A DNA stretch of 64,000 bases from Gari tellinella (Eukaryota; Mollusca; Bivalvia; Cardiida; Psammobiidae): contig OV277872.1 of the NCBI GenBank assembly GCA_922989275.2, positions 32,157,619 to 32,221,618 on the forward strand, given 5' to 3'. This document shows positions 1-12,006 of the stretch, piece by piece. The notes under the pieces are model-generated. The model was not told the DNA's origin, did no database searches, and saw nothing but the letters and a program-made list of their open reading frames with translations. The translations under genes were made by a program, and so were the position numbers. Each line of letters starts with the position of its first letter. Position 1 is the first letter of the stretch.

Positions 1-30
1 CCACCAAAAAAAAAACACACCAAAAAACAA

Positions 31-510
31 GACTGCGTTCAATAAAAACTTATGCCCCCGGTGGCATCCTTGACAATATATTCTGAATCTTTTCTAAGTC
101 CAAATTAGGTCAAGGTCACGGTCAAATCAAATTGAGCTTGGGTATTACTGGTGGGTTGGTAATGGTCCAAGGCAATAACTGTATAAGTATAGAAGCATTG
201 TAGTAAGTAGTGTTGATGCTAGACGAAACGGTAAAATCTAGTTAACCAAGAAATAGTCCATTCAAAATATTCTAAGTCCAAATAAGGTCAAGGTCAAGGT
301 CAAAATCAAGGTTGGGTGATATTGGTGGATAGGGAATGGTCCAAGGCAACAACTTTATAAGTATCAAAGCATTTGAGTAAGCAGTGTTGATGCTAGACGA
401 AACAGTAAAATCTACTTAACCTGTTACGGACGGAAGGACTGACGGATGCACGGACGGACGGACAGGACGATTACTATATGCTCCCGCATCTGTCGATGCC
501 GGGGGCATAA
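31..510. repeat. Dispersed repeat with internal two-fold duplication
   Basis: A unit of about 178 bases beginning CTAAGTCCAAAT is present twice (from about 94 and 272), each with GGTCAAGGTCA and AATGGTCCAAGGCAA. Ends are complementary (TTATGCCCCCGGTGGCAT near 50; ATGCCGGGGGCATAA near 495), preceded by a GGACGGACGG microsatellite. A relative lies at 11,665-11,975. No coding content. Confidence 0.7.
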
Positions 511-519
511 AAACCCACA

Positions 520-957
520 CACACAGGGAATAGCAAGGACATTTCACTGTACTTCCATTTTATACAGTCATAAATCTACAACATAAGAACTATTTTTTAT
601 ATCCTAACAGATGGTAGCTTAAAGACTTTTCCTCAGTCCATTGAGGGACTCCCCCCACATTGTCTCGATAGTGTGAGAATTTAACTGTAAAAGCATGCAT
701 CACAACCAGTTCACAGGGCTGCCATAAGTTAACATGAAAAATCCTAAGATTTCCAAATTTGCATTTTTCAAGTGCGAATTTACGAATCGTACCTGAACCC
801 AATAGCCTTTTCTTGTTTCGTTGACATGCGACTACTTAAAGCAGGCTGTAAGTAAAGCAGAATGCGCCTTATGGCGCATTCTGCTTTACTTTCAGCCTGC
901 TTTAAGCTACCATGAACTTTAAGCTACCAGGAAAAATCTGGAGAAATGGCAGCCCTG
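520..957. mobile_element. F1 fragment and CAGGGCTGCCA-ended MITE
   Basis: Bases 550-630 are the left part of an F1 element. Bases 714-957 have inverted ends CAGGGCTGCCA / TGGCAGCCCTG and contain the F1-type stem (AAGCAGAATGCGCC and its complement). A second copy with the same ends lies at 18,038-18,292 in the opposite orientation. Confidence 0.7.
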
Positions 958-1139
958 AGTTTATCTGGTGAAGCCCAGATTATACTCATGCTCTAGTGAT
1001 TTTCAATGGTTATTTCTATATAAAGGTCGGGTCTCACATGAGAAGCTCTAATGGTTCTTTGCTACCTAGATGTCCACAAGACCCATGATTTTTGCAAGGA
1101 AATTGTCTGGCAAGGCCTTATGATCAAAAGGTCACCAGG

Positions 1140-2255
1140 AGATTTCTTTAAAGCAGACTGAAAGAAATTCAGAATACGTCCTAAGGCCCATCCTATTTTA
1201 CTTTCAACCTGCTTTAAATTGTCATCTATCTTCAAAACATGAAACAGGCTAAGTGGTATCGGGCTAAATATATAAAGAAAAAAATCTGCAAAGATTTGAT
1301 AGACAACAATTATATTTATTGTTCAATTTCTATATATTTCTGTTCAAGATAGATGAACAAAACTTAAACTAAACATATGTTACAGTATATGTACAGCCAA
1401 TCTTGTATTAATGAACTCATGCCCTTTTTATGCCTTTAATTACTCCTACACTAAGGAAAGTAGTTCCAACCTAGCGAGTCCTAAACATAAATGATACAAT
1501 TTTCAAGTATTTTTCCAGATGTAAGCTAAAGTACAGGCTGAAAGTAAGCAGACTGCTCTTTTCTGAATGTTCTTCTTTAATTTCAACTAATTGCTTAACC
1601 CATTACCCAATAACCTATTTCTAGTTTTGAAGATATTTGACCACTTAAAGCAGGTTGAAAGTAAAGCAGAATGTGCTTTAAGGCACATTCTGCTTTACTT
1701 TCAGCCTGCTTTAAGCTATTATCTGCTAGAATATATTAACTATTATTTATATTTTTTATTTTTGACAGTATAAATTGGAACAATTTTCTTCGGTAAAGGA
1801 ATTAATTAAAGGCGTAAAAAGGCGTATTTATGGGGTAATGGGTAAAAGTAGTTGATTTTTTTCAAAACTAAAAACAGGCTATGCCAGGGTATGGATGAAG
1901 TGACTACTCAGTGAAGTAGCATCAACACCTCTTAACCAGTTACCCCATAAAAACACAGTTTTACACCTTTAATTAATTCCTCTACTGCAGAAAATAGTTC
2001 CAATTTTTACTGTCATAAATAAACATAAGAACTATTTTTTATATCCTAACAGATGGTAGCTTAAAGCAGACTGGAAGTAAATCAAAATACCCCTTACCCA
2101 ATAACCCGTTAAAACATTAAATACAGGTGATTACTTAAAGCAGGTTGAAAGGAAAACAGAATGTGCCTTAAGGCACATTCTGCTTCACCTTCAACCTGCA
2201 TTAAGTTACAGGTCACATATTTTCAAAAGTAGAACAAGGCTATGGGGTAATGGTT
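1140..2255. mobile_element. F1 MITE cluster (description of the family)
   Basis: F1 is about 250 bp: TTAACCCATTACCCCATA ends, an AATTTATTCCTCCACTGAAG segment, a stem of about 33-bp arms (TTAAAGCAGGCTGAAAGTAA...GCC|TTAA|GGC...), and the inverted end. A clear copy spans 1,591-1,851 (reverse); 1,927-2,255 is a composite of two copies; 1,140-1,575 holds degraded pieces. The TTAA-CCC ends and TTAA target sites point to a piggyBac-type non-autonomous element. Confidence 0.8.
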
Positions 2256-2273
2256 GAACACAAGTGACAGTTT

Positions 2274-2798
2274 AACCCATTACCCAATAAATATGCCATT
2301 TTACACCTTTAATTTATTCATTCACCAAAGAAAAGTTATATATGTTACAGTGGTAAATACGCTATTCCTACCCACTTTACGCGTTTCTTAAGCGTTTCTT
2401 ACACGTTTATTGTCCGTTTCGTTTCCTAGCCGTTTCTTTACGCGTTTAAAAGAGCCCCGGATGAAAGGGTAATCACTTAGGGGACGGACCAATTAGCCGA
2501 AACTGCATTGGTATAATCGTTTACTAACGCGTTTAAACGCGTTAAAATCGTAAGTCGTTAACCGTTCACTATGCGTTTCTTACGCATAGATTAACACGTA
2601 AATGGGTATGAATAGCGTATTTACCACTGTACAATAATGCACCATAACAAATTGTTTCCATATCCTAGTAGATAATAGCTTAAAGCAGGCTGGAAGTAAA
2701 TCAGAATGCGCATTAAGGCGCATTCTGTTTTACTTTCAACCTGCATTAAGTCATCACCTGTCTTCAATACTAGAAACAGGATATAAGGTAAAGGGTTA
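2274..2798. mobile_element. F1 copy split by a TA-flanked MITE
   Basis: The F1 sequence is interrupted at 2,349-2,629 by an element with inverted ends CAGTGGTAAATACGC / GCGTATTTACCACTG flanked by TA on both sides, as in Tc1/mariner-type insertions. The interior is rich in ACGCGTTT and its complement. The F1 resumes intact afterwards. Confidence 0.8.
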
Positions 2799-2837
2799 AG
2801 CAGTCACAGCAGTTCAATACTGCACATTGAGTGGCAT

Positions 2838-3093
2838 TAACTTAACCCTTTCCCCCATAGAAGCGCCTTTTAGCGCATTCAGTTTATTCTTGCCCTGGAG
2901 AAAATAGTTCCAATTTATACATTCATAAATATGTATAATACAAAATATTTTCTATATTCTAGCAGATGATAGCTTAAAGCAGACTGAAAGTAAAGCAGAA
3001 TGCGCTTAAAGCGCATTCTGCTTTACTTACAACCTGCTTTAAGTGGACACCTATATTCAATACTAGAGATATATGCTATGTGGGAAAGGGTAA
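2838..3093. mobile_element. F1 MITE
   Basis: Near-complete copy with end variants TTAACCCTTTCCCCCATAG and TATGTGGGAAAGGGT and a stem centred near 3,005 (GCGCTTAAAGCGC). Confidence 0.75.
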
Positions 3094-3299
3094 AAGACAT
3101 CCAGCCAGTCCTTTCATTGATTCACCCCCCATTCTTTAGTTGGTGTCAAAATACAGGTATATACCGGTATACAGCATGAGAAAAGTCTTCAGGCAATGGC
3201 TCAGCTTTGAATAGAGACCCTTACATAATATATATCAATAGGTTTTTCTATGGGTTTTACTAACCAAGCTATCAAATATTAGGTGCGGGCCTCACTTGA

Positions 3300-4120
3300 G
3301 ATGCCTGAATGATTCTTTGCCTAGACGCTACCACTGTTAGTGCATGCTCTGCATGCTTTGACTCAAACTATATACGGGGGTAGGTGTTATACCACCCAAG
3401 CTTGGTCATGTGATATCTTTAATACAAGGTTGACCGCAGACAATTATATCCTGAGAAATGTTGAACATATATACAGTTTGAAATCCCCTGATAAAGAAGC
3501 AACAGATTAGCTCTTTCAAAGCCATAGACCTGTTTAAAATGTACTCCTTACATTTGCAAACAGTTCAGACTCAGATCAGAGGGCTGTTTGCTAATTTAGA
3601 CCAGTATTTATGAAACTACACAGAATTCTAACCAGACTGTCTCATTTATTTTAGGAACTAAAAATATCCACAAGGGATTGTAATTCCTAATATCCCACGA
3701 TAATTACTTAGTGTTGAAAGAGTACAGATGCTTCAATCCTTCCCTCCATTGACAATAATGCAAATCAACTATATCCAACTGCATTTAAAGCTCAAAACTA
3801 TTTCTTCTTTCAAATTCATTATTGTGCATCAGCTACTCTGAAGTATTTTCGCAGACTACTCCATATATAAGTAGAATGTACCTTCAGGTAAATTCTGCAT
3901 TACTTTCAATCTGCTATAAGGGATCTTCACTACTAGAAACAGGCAATATGCTCAAATCTGATCAATCAAAAGCTTGAGAACAATCTCTGACTCAACTCTA
4001 AACACTTTATAAGCATAGGGCATGAACGATTGCTGAAAGTATTAAAATTAAACAACCAGCTTCTATTGAGGACTTTCTGTTTCAATTTTATGCTGTTTCA
4101 TACAAGTTATTGCCACCAAT
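3300..4120. other. Intronic stretch with degraded repeats, no gene
   Basis: Includes an F14-type repeat at about 3,515-3,725 (GCAAACAGTTCAGACTCAGATC; related copies at 45,400-45,660 and 52,060-52,260) and a decayed F1 stem at 3,850-3,925. No zinc finger or other coding signal on either strand. Confidence 0.5.
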
Positions 4121-4121
4121 C

Positions 4122-5182
4122 TTTAACCCATTACCCCATAGCCTGTTTCTATTTTTGAAAATTGGTGACCACTTAGGCAGGTTGAAAGTAAAGCAGAATG
4201 CGCCTTAAGGCGCATTCTGCTTTACTTTCAGTCTGCTTTAAGTTATTATCTGCTAGAATATAGAAGATTATTTCTTATGATTCTTATTTGTAACAGTATA
4301 AATTGGAAACTATTTTCTTCAGTGGATGAATAAATTAAAGGCGTAAAAAGGCGTTTTTTATGGGGTAATGGGTTAAAGATGTATTTGTTGTTACAGTATG
4401 GTTCTACTGTACAGAAAACTTTACTACCATGAACCACTTACTATGCTGCAAGATTGTACCCAGACAAACATGACTATTATACAGCATTTGAGGTAGGAAA
4501 CATACACTACGATATGTGAAAATCACAAGATATGTTTGTAAGACTGCTCCCTGATGTAACCATGACCTTGACCTTTCTGTGACATGATTTATAACTCATA
4601 CTGAGCTCAAGCAGTTCTTGAGTTGAGCAAACATGCAAAATATAAACTCTATATCACATGTACTGGTAGTTCCAAAGTTAAGGCCAAGGTCAAATTCAGC
4701 CTATTTGACCTCTAAATGACTTTCGCCTTTGTCAGACATGACCAAAGTTGCATTGAGCTCAAGAGCTTAATTCTTGAATTGAATACACATGCCAAATATG
4801 ACATCTTTATCATATGAAGTTTTAAAAGTTAGGGCAAAGTTATGGACAAACAGACAGAGAAAAAAATAATTTGCCACCAACTAAGTCTTGTATGGGCCAA
4901 AAAAGTAGCAAATTATGATCTAAGCAACTTGCTTAACCCTTTACTACATATATAGGTCTTTTACCCCTCTTATTTATTCCTCAATTGAAGAAAATAGTTT
5001 CACTTTACAGTCATGAATATGTATCATAAGAAACATGTTCTTTATCCTAGTAGCTGGTAGTTTAAAACAGGCTAAAAGTAAAGCAGAATGGGCCTGAGGA
5101 CACATTCTGCTTTACTCTGAACCTGCTTTAAGTGGTCATCTGTATTCAAAATTAAAAATAGGCTATGGGAAGATGGGTTAAC
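4122..5182. mobile_element. F1 copies flanking a GACCTTGACC dispersed repeat
   Basis: F1 copies at 4,122-4,377 (reverse) and 4,932-5,182 surround a dispersed repeat at about 4,540-4,905 with CATGACCTTGACCTTTCTGTG. Relatives of the latter are at 21,840-22,110, 28,885-29,232 and 46,385-46,580. Confidence 0.7.
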
Positions 5183-5487
5183 CCTTTGCTGGCAAAAAAC
5201 CCCATTGCATGATACAGAGCTCCAGATATGGGGAGTAATTTAAAAAAGAAATCTTTATTTCTGCATTAAACCCTATGGTGTCACTACTCATTAGAATCGT
5301 CTCTTCGAGACGATTCTAGTGAGTAGAACACCATGGGATTTGGTGCTGAAATGAGTGAGAAAATGTTGGATTTGTTCAGTGTACTCCCTCTTATCTGGAG
5401 CCCTGATGATATGGATAATGCTTCTACTCTGTAGAACTCAATTGAAAGAGCTTTGCACACAGTTTAGCTAGCACGCCAAGGGTTATT
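5177..5487. mobile_element. TTAA-ended MITE with nested F4 element
   Basis: Outer ends TTAACCCTTTGCTGGC and GCACGCCAAGGGTTA are complementary in part. Nested at 5,216-5,403 is F4: GCTCCAGATA...ATTAGAATCGTCTCTTCGAGACGATTCTAG...TATCTGGAGCCCTG, a family of about 195 bp. Confidence 0.65.
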
Positions 5488-5737
5488 TAACTCTTTTCTC
5501 CCTAAAACTTTAAATGGACAATTCCAGTTTCCATTTTAGTCTAGTCCATTTCTGACTTTTAAGGGTTGTTTTTGTCAATGTTTAGCATTATGACAAACAG
5601 TGAAGACCCTGATCAGAGGGCTCCTTTTGGAGCCCTCTGATCAGGGTCTTCACTGTTTGCATAAGACAAGTGTACTATTCACATGTACACTGTTTGAAAA
5701 GGACGCCTATTTGCGGGACTAGGGTTCAAAGGGTTAA
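5487..5737 (-). mobile_element. F3 MITE (family description)
   Basis: F3 is about 250 bp: TTAACCCTTTGAACCCTAG at one end, TTAACTCTTTCCTCCCTGAA at the other, and a stem around AGACCCTGATCAGAGGGCTCC. This copy is in reverse orientation with TTAA at both edges. Other copies: 6,207-6,454; 16,735-16,988; 23,608-23,848; 26,481-26,671; 36,908-37,137; 54,650-54,902; 57,010-57,258. Confidence 0.75.
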
Positions 5738-5989
5738 ACTTTAACACCATGCTAACTGTGAAACCATGACAATCTTTTCAAACAGTTTCAATCCTGATGA
5801 GATCTAAATTATTCTAAAAAAATAATTTGAAAACTGTTTTAGAACAGTAGCAGACAGCATTACGTGTTGCAGACCAAAACATAACCCAGCATAATTCAAA
5901 GAGTAAAAGGGTAACTTGCTCAGAAAAACAAGGGTTTCACAATGTTAAGACTTTCATACAGCATATTGTTCACTATAATGTAAGTCCCT

Positions 5990-6550
5990 GAACATCCCCC
6001 CTCCACCCCATAGAAGCCCCTTTTCTTTCTTGCATTAATTTTAATTTATTCCTCCACTGAAGAAAATAGTTTCAATCTATATAGTCATGAATATGCACCA
6101 TAAGAAATACTTCCTATGTCCTACCAGACACATTCTGCTTTACTATAAACCTGCTTTAAGTTGTCACCGGTCTTCAAAACCATTAACATAAATGCAAGTA
6201 CCTCTTAACCCTTTGAACCCTAGTCCCGCATATTGGCGTCCTTTGCAAAAAGTGTACATGTGAATAGTACACTGGTCCTATGCAAACAGTGAAGACCCAG
6301 ATCAGAGGGCTCCTAGGAGCCCTCTGATCAGGGTCTTCACTGTTTGTCATAATGCCAAACATTGACAAAAACAACCCTTAAAGTCAGAAATAGACTAGAC
6401 TTAAATGGAAACTGGAATTGTACATTTAAAGGTTCAGGGAGGAAAGAGTTAAAGAATCTTTCCATTTCACTTTCATCTTGTTTTAACCCTAATAGCCAGT
6501 TTCTAATTGTGAAGTAAGGCAACTGACCTTTCAAAACTTCAGCTTTCTTT
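5990..6550. mobile_element. F1 fragment followed by F3 copy
   Basis: 5,990-6,185 is a shortened F1 lacking most of the stem; 6,207-6,454 is an F3 copy in forward orientation ending GAGGAAAGAGTTAA. Confidence 0.65.
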
Positions 6551-6700
6551 AACCCATTACCCCTTAAAATAAATACGCCTTTTTATGCCTATAATTTATT
6601 CCTCCATTGATGAAAATAGCTCAATTTTTAACTTTAAAAGCTACCATCTGCTAGGATATAGAAAACATTTCTTAAAGTGCATATACATTTGTGTATAAAG

Positions 6701-7516
6701 TAGTGTTGTAGCGATGATCGATTATAATCGATCATCGATCGAAAAAAGCCATAATCGACGATAATCGATTATGATTTGCCATAATCGATTATGTTCGATT
6801 ATTTATGATAAAGATATGAAGAAGCATTGTGCATATAATATGCACAATGCTTCTTCATATCTTTATCATAAATATGATATAAAAGACAGATTGTAGCTTA
6901 ATGCAGGTAGGGTGTAATGCAGAATGCTTCTATGGGAGTGAAATTCTGCATTACTTCCAACCCACATTTAACAAAAAGCTGCCTTTCATGTGTTCAATAC
7001 CGGGTATGTATCCTAAAAGTATGGTTAAGTAAGCTTTGACTGTAATGTTAATCTGAAAAAGTTGTGTTCTTTAATATTTGGTCTTGAAATAATTTTTATA
7101 AATTGTTTACTTGCACCAAATATATAAATGAAACAGTTGATTCCAAGAGCTTATCAAACAATGTTTACCCAGATGAACTGCCGCAGCAATAGCAATAACA
7201 GGTAGTAAAAGAAGTGGTATACAATAAGTACAAAGCAAGCTCAATTAATTTGCACATAAAATTAGGGTATTAATTTAACTGTTTTATCAAATTGCTGCTT
7301 TGTTTTTGATTTGGCTTCATATGGGTGCATTGTTTGCAAAATTATGTAGATAGATAACATACAAATGCAAACATGAGTATAACATATATTCAGCTTTACA
7401 TAGTACATATATAATAGTTTATGTTAAAGCGAATATATAATCGATCATCGATCAATTATGGCTACCAATAATCGTTTATAATCGATTATGGTGTTCGGAC
7501 CGATTATACAACACTA
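6701..7516. mobile_element. hAT-type non-autonomous element with 8-bp target duplication
   Basis: Ends TAGTGTTGTA and TACAACACTA are perfect inverted repeats, flanked on both sides by GTATAAAG (6,693-6,700 and 7,517-7,524). Subterminal regions are packed with ATCGATTATAATCGAT. No transposase frame is present. It interrupts an F1 element whose halves lie at 6,549-6,692 and 7,525-7,590. Inside, 6,801-6,873 is a perfect 36-bp-arm hairpin with a single central base. Confidence 0.88.
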
Positions 7517-7771
7517 GTATAAAGTGGAACTATTTTCTTCAGTGGAGCTATAAATTAAAAGTACAAAAAGGCATTTAATAGAGTAATATTATATAGTGAT
7601 CTACTGTACTTTAACTCCCATCATAAGTCCATTCTCCTAGGGGAAGAACCAAATGAGCTTTTATTTTCTAATCTCATCCTACTGAATAGTGTATAACCAC
7701 ATATTGTTTACAAAAGTTGTATACCGTAATATATATTATGAAATAGGATATGATAATTCTTTGCATGCTTG

Positions 7772-7985
7772 TTAACCCTTAGCCTGCCACTCACGACTAT
7801 AGCTCCATATGCAAACAGCTTGGATCCGGATGAGACGCCGAGTAACTCGGCGTCTCATCCGGATCCAAGCTGTTTGACACTCGGACAACATTTTCAGCAA
7901 TTTTGAACAACTTTGAAGCACTTTGAAACTTGAAGCAGACGAGAAATATAGCAGACGACAATTTATTTGGCGGGCTAAGGGTTAA
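7772..7985. mobile_element. F2 MITE (family description)
   Basis: F2 is about 210 bp, TTAACCCTTAGCCTGCCACT to GGCGGGCTAAGGGTTAA, with a perfect stem GGATCCGGATGAGACGCC and its complement around GAGTAACTC. TTAA lies at both edges. Copies are nearly identical, suggesting recent activity: 17,546-17,759 (reverse), 20,508-20,711, 31,904-32,100, 32,806-33,019, 34,743-34,956. Confidence 0.85.
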
Positions 7986-8400
7986 TTTTTCTGTCTGCAA
8001 CAGTTGTCATCTGATACTGTTCAAAAAATAGAATTTTCAAAACTTCATTTCAAAACAGGGTCAGAGTGTCAAACAGTTTGGATCCTGATGAGACGCCGCG
8101 TAAGTAACGTGGCGTCTCATCAGGATCCAAACTGTTTGCATAGGTAATCACTGTGGCACATGTATCTGCCGCTAGCATGTAAAGAGTTAAACTAGAAGTC
8201 TCTGTGGGGAATGACCATAACTTGTAACTGGATATTACTACCGTAAAACTAAGGTACTCTTAATGTCTAAAGAGCATTACGCTGCTCCCCACAGAATCCA
8301 AACTGTTTGCAAAAGTAATCACTGTGGCACATGTATGCGCCGCTAGCATTCGAAAAGTCTCTGTTGGGTCCCATAAGCGATCATAATTACTGGATATTAC
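7985..8400. mobile_element. GTCTGCAACAGTTGTC-type MITE and a partial second copy
   Basis: TTAATTTTTCTGTCTGCAAC...stem TTTGGATCCTGATGAGACGCC...GCTAGCATGTAAAGAGTTAA at about 7,981-8,190, with a partial repeat of its right half to 8,350. Relatives at 27,700-27,905 and 48,366-48,838. Confidence 0.6.
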
Positions 8401-8412
8401 TACTCTAAATGT

Positions 8413-8624
8413 TTAAAGATCCATTTTGGATTTCCAGTGTGTTAACATATGACTCTTCATGTTACTCCGGGTTGAGAACGTCTTTTTGCATATGTCACAT
8501 GAGAATGGCTTCAGACCGAGATGAACTATCCTCCTATGTCTTGTCATGTCCGAGCGGGAATGGAACGTTTTTCCGCAGTCTCCGCAGCCGTGTCCTTTAT
8601 TCTGCCAGTAGCCTTCCCCTCCAC
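8413..8624 (-). CDS. ZE15: most distal alternative 3'-terminal exon, paired C2H2 fingers
   Basis: Found on the minus strand by direct translation. Acceptor TTCCTATTACTATATAG has a weak pyrimidine tract; exon start GT|GGA (phase 1); 69 residues; stop TAA. Fingers: C13-C16-H29-H34 (H-x4-H), linker LGLKPF, C42-C45-H58-H62 with STRSNMKSH helix. The short Gly-rich lead is unlike the other cassettes. No further zinc-finger sequence was found between this stop and position 1, so it may be the 3' limit of the locus, about 54 kb from ZE1. The weak acceptor could mean low usage (inference). Confidence 0.88.
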
Positions 8625-8689
8625 CTATATAGTAATAGGAACATAAATATCAATTCATGGACAAGTCTATTAATACTAATACAGTGCTA

Positions 8690-9091
8690 GATCCCTCTCT
8701 ACAACAGCCCTCCCAACAACTACTCCCTCCTTACAAGGACCCTTGACACAGTTCGATAAACAAGACACTTATGTCTAACGCTTTTACTGCTTTAATACCA
8801 TCTGCTTAAAACTGTTGTCTGCTGTTTTTTCTCAAATTACATATAAGTGGATATTTTGACAGAAGAAATCTAATGACGAGTGACAAACAGCTGGAATCCA
8901 GATCAGAGGCGCGGCGTCTGATCTGGATTCAAGCTGTTTGCAAATGTAAGCCAAGTCTTAATTGTCCCTCCCTATAACAACTCCCTCCAAACAACACACA
9001 CAATTATATCTCCCTATAACAACTCCCTCTAAACAACACACACAATATGCATCTCCTATTGGGTGTTGTTGTTGAGAGGGATCGCTGTATA
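8690..9091. mobile_element. F9 palindromic element
   Basis: Starts CCCTCTCTACAACAGCCC and ends GAGAGGGATCGCTGTA, with a stem AGCTGGAATCCAGATCAGA near 8,890-8,942. Relatives: 22,125-22,430, 33,025-33,475, 58,560-58,760, 59,740-60,085, and a fragment at 15,168-15,240. Confidence 0.6.
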
Positions 9092-9095
9092 TGCA

Positions 9096-9640
9096 TTAAC
9101 CCTTTCCCCCATAGAAGCGCCTTTTAGCGCATTAAGTTTATTCCTTCACTGAAGAAAATAGTTCCAATTTATACAGTCATGAATATGTATCATACAAAAT
9201 ATTTTCTATATTCTAGCAGATGATAGCTTAAAGCAGGCTGAAAGTAAAGCAGAATGCGCTTAAAGCGCATTCTGCTTTACTTTCAACCTGCTTTAAGTGG
9301 ACACCTATATTCAATACTAGAGATATGCTATGTGGGAAAGGGTTAAGTAGAACCCCTCTACTAATGCAACTACATGATGTTGAGTTATCTGTGTGTAACC
9401 CATTACCCCATAATTACGCCTTTAATTTATTCCATCACTGAAGAAAATAGTTCCAATTTATACAGGAATGAACATCTAAGAAATTGTATCCATATTCTAG
9501 CAAATGGTAGCTTATATAAAGCATGCAGGCTGAAATTAAAGCAGAATGTATCTTAAGGCGCATTCTGCTTTAATTTCAACCTGCTTTAAGTGGACAAGGG
9601 TCTTCAAAACTAGGAACAGGCTATGGGGTAGTGGGTAAAA
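9096..9640. mobile_element. Two F1 MITEs in tandem
   Basis: 9,096-9,346 has a perfect stem (AAAGCAGAATGCGC|TTAAA|GCGCATTC...). 9,397-9,640 is a second forward copy about 50 bases on. Confidence 0.75.
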
Positions 9641-10063
9641 ACAGGGGGCTACTAAAAGTATAACAAGATAAAATTAAAGCAGAAAGCTCAGGGTTCCAAA
9701 TAAGAGGGGGTAAACTGAACAAATCCAACATCGTTGAAAATACGATTCTAATAAGTAGTAACACCATTAATTATAAATGGGTTAACTACAGATATAAAGA
9801 TTTTAGTTTTTGAAATACTCAAACTATCTTGAGCTCTGAAGCTCCTTTAAGCTTCAGCTTGTCATTAAAACTATCAAACAGGCTTTTCTTTAACGGCTGT
9901 TATAGAGGGGTTCTACTGTATACTAGGTCTAATATATTCAGGCCAAATCTGTCTGGCAATTCAAGCATAAAGCTTAAGAGTTTTCTTTAAACTTTTATTC
10001 TCCAAATAATATACAAATTGAACTACATAACACTGACAGACTATATTACCTCACATAGTAGTT

Positions 10064-10322
10064 TAACACATTACACCATAATTATATACCCCTTTTTACA
10101 CAATTTATTCTTCCATTGAAGAAAATAGTTCTAACTTAAGTTAATTATGCCGATATAAATATGAACAATAAAATTAGTTTCTATATCCTAGCAGATGTCA
10201 TGATGATAGTTTAAACCAGGCTGAAAGTAAAACAGAATTAATGCACCTTCATTAACATTCTGCTTCATTACTTTCAACCTGCTTTAAGTGATCACCTGTT
10301 TTCGGGTGGGGTCATTTTTGAT

Positions 10323-10357
<35 letters not shown>

Positions 10358-10960
10358 AATAACTTGAACAAACTTGGTAGAGAACCATAAGGCAAAACTA
10401 CATGTCAAATATTAATGATTTCAGAAGAAGATTTTTAAAGGTTTTTCTATTTTTGGCCGAGGGGTCATAATTTGAACAGTCTCGGTAAAGGTTCACTACA
10501 TGATGCTACATAAGTAATATGGTTGGTCTAGAACTTAAAGTTTTTGACAAGAAATCTGGACTTAGGTTGTAAATATTTATAACGTAAATACCGAAAAAAA
10601 TACCACGCCCTCTGGCGGCCATGTTTTTATTTACCGATCAAATTCTTTGAACAAATTTGAAAGTCTATTAACTGACAAACGTTTTGGTGAAAACCAAATT
10701 AAACTCGGACCAGTAGTTTTGGAGAAGATTTTTCTAGATTTTGCGCATGGTTGTTATGGCAACAAGAAAAATTACCCCACCGACTAACTATTAAAAACTT
10801 TTCGTTCCCCCACCCTACTGATGCTTCTGCTAAAGTTTGGTTGAAATAGGGTCAGCGGTTTCAGAGGAGATGTTGTTTGAAAATGTGAACATACAACGGG
10901 CATCTGCCTGACACCGGACGGAATGGGATCACAATAGCTCATCCTGAGCCAGCTAAAAAG
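10064..10960. mobile_element. F1 joined to a truncated F10 element with a 32-base G run
   Basis: F1 runs from 10,064 to about 10,300 and is then replaced by F10 sequence (GGGTCATTTTTGATCC) with G at 10,325-10,356. F10 continues through CCACGCCCTCTGGCGGCCATG to CTCATCCTGAGCCAGCTAAA near 10,958. Its 5' part is missing. Confidence 0.65.
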
Positions 10961-10961
10961 T

Positions 10962-11646
10962 AACCCATTACCCCATAAATACACCTTTTATGCCTTTCAT
11001 CTATTCCTCCACTGAAGAATAGTTTCATTTTATACAATCATGAATATTTACCACAAGAAATATTTTCTGTACCCTATTAGATGATAGCTTAGAGCAGGCT
11101 AACTAAAGCAGGATGCACCTTAAGGAGCTTTGGGCTTTACTTTCACCCTTCCTTAAGCACTCTTCTGGAAAGGTACTGTACAGGACTTCCTAGCTAGGAT
11201 ATACTTTTTTAACCCATTACCCCATTGTTTCTAGTATTGAAGATAGGTGACCACTTAAAGCAGGTAGAAAGTAAGCAGAATGCGCCTTTTGCTGCTTAAC
11301 TTTCAGCTTGCTTTAACCCATTATTCCAAAAATAGACCTTTTTACTCCTTTAATCAGTTAAAAATATTTTCTATTTTCTACAAGATAGTGTCTTAAAGCA
11401 GGCTGTGAAAGTAAAGCAGAATGTGCCCTAAGGCACATTCTGCTTTACCTGCTTTAAGTGGTCACCTATTTTCAAAACTAGAAACAGGCTATGGTGTAAT
11501 GGGTTAAGCTACCATCTGCTAGAAACTGAATATAGTAAATATTTCTTATATTACATTTTCATGACTGTATAAATTGGTAATATTTTCTTCAGTGGAGGAA
11601 TAAATTAAAGGTGTAAAAAGGTGTATTTATGGGGTAATGAGTTAAG
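10962..11646. mobile_element. Run of four F1 copies, mostly incomplete
   Basis: Pieces at 10,962-11,160, 11,209-11,330, 11,324-11,506 and 11,503-11,646. The third has the complete stem and the last is reversed and lacks its left half; shared TTAA at the joints fits insertion into TTAA sites. Confidence 0.65.
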
Positions 11647-12006
11647 TGTATGAATAATTAGAAGTGTTACAAGACTGCGTTCAATAAATGCTAATGCCCC
11701 CGATGGCATCCTTGCCAATATATTCAAAAACATTTCCAAGTCTAAAATAGGTTAAGGTCGAATCAGTGTTGGATAATATAGGTGTATTGGGAATGGCCCA
11801 AGGCAACAACTGTATAAGTAAATATTTCTGACACCACTGACCGATGCTTGTACATGTGGTAAATGAAAGGCATGATTTTGCCTATTTTCCTGAATAAATA
11901 TATATCTATCTATATCAAAGCATTCTTGTAAGAGGTGTTGATGCAAGATGGAAAAGTAAAATCTGATTAACCTTGTATGCATGCATTAACAGAGGACAGA
12001 TTAAAG

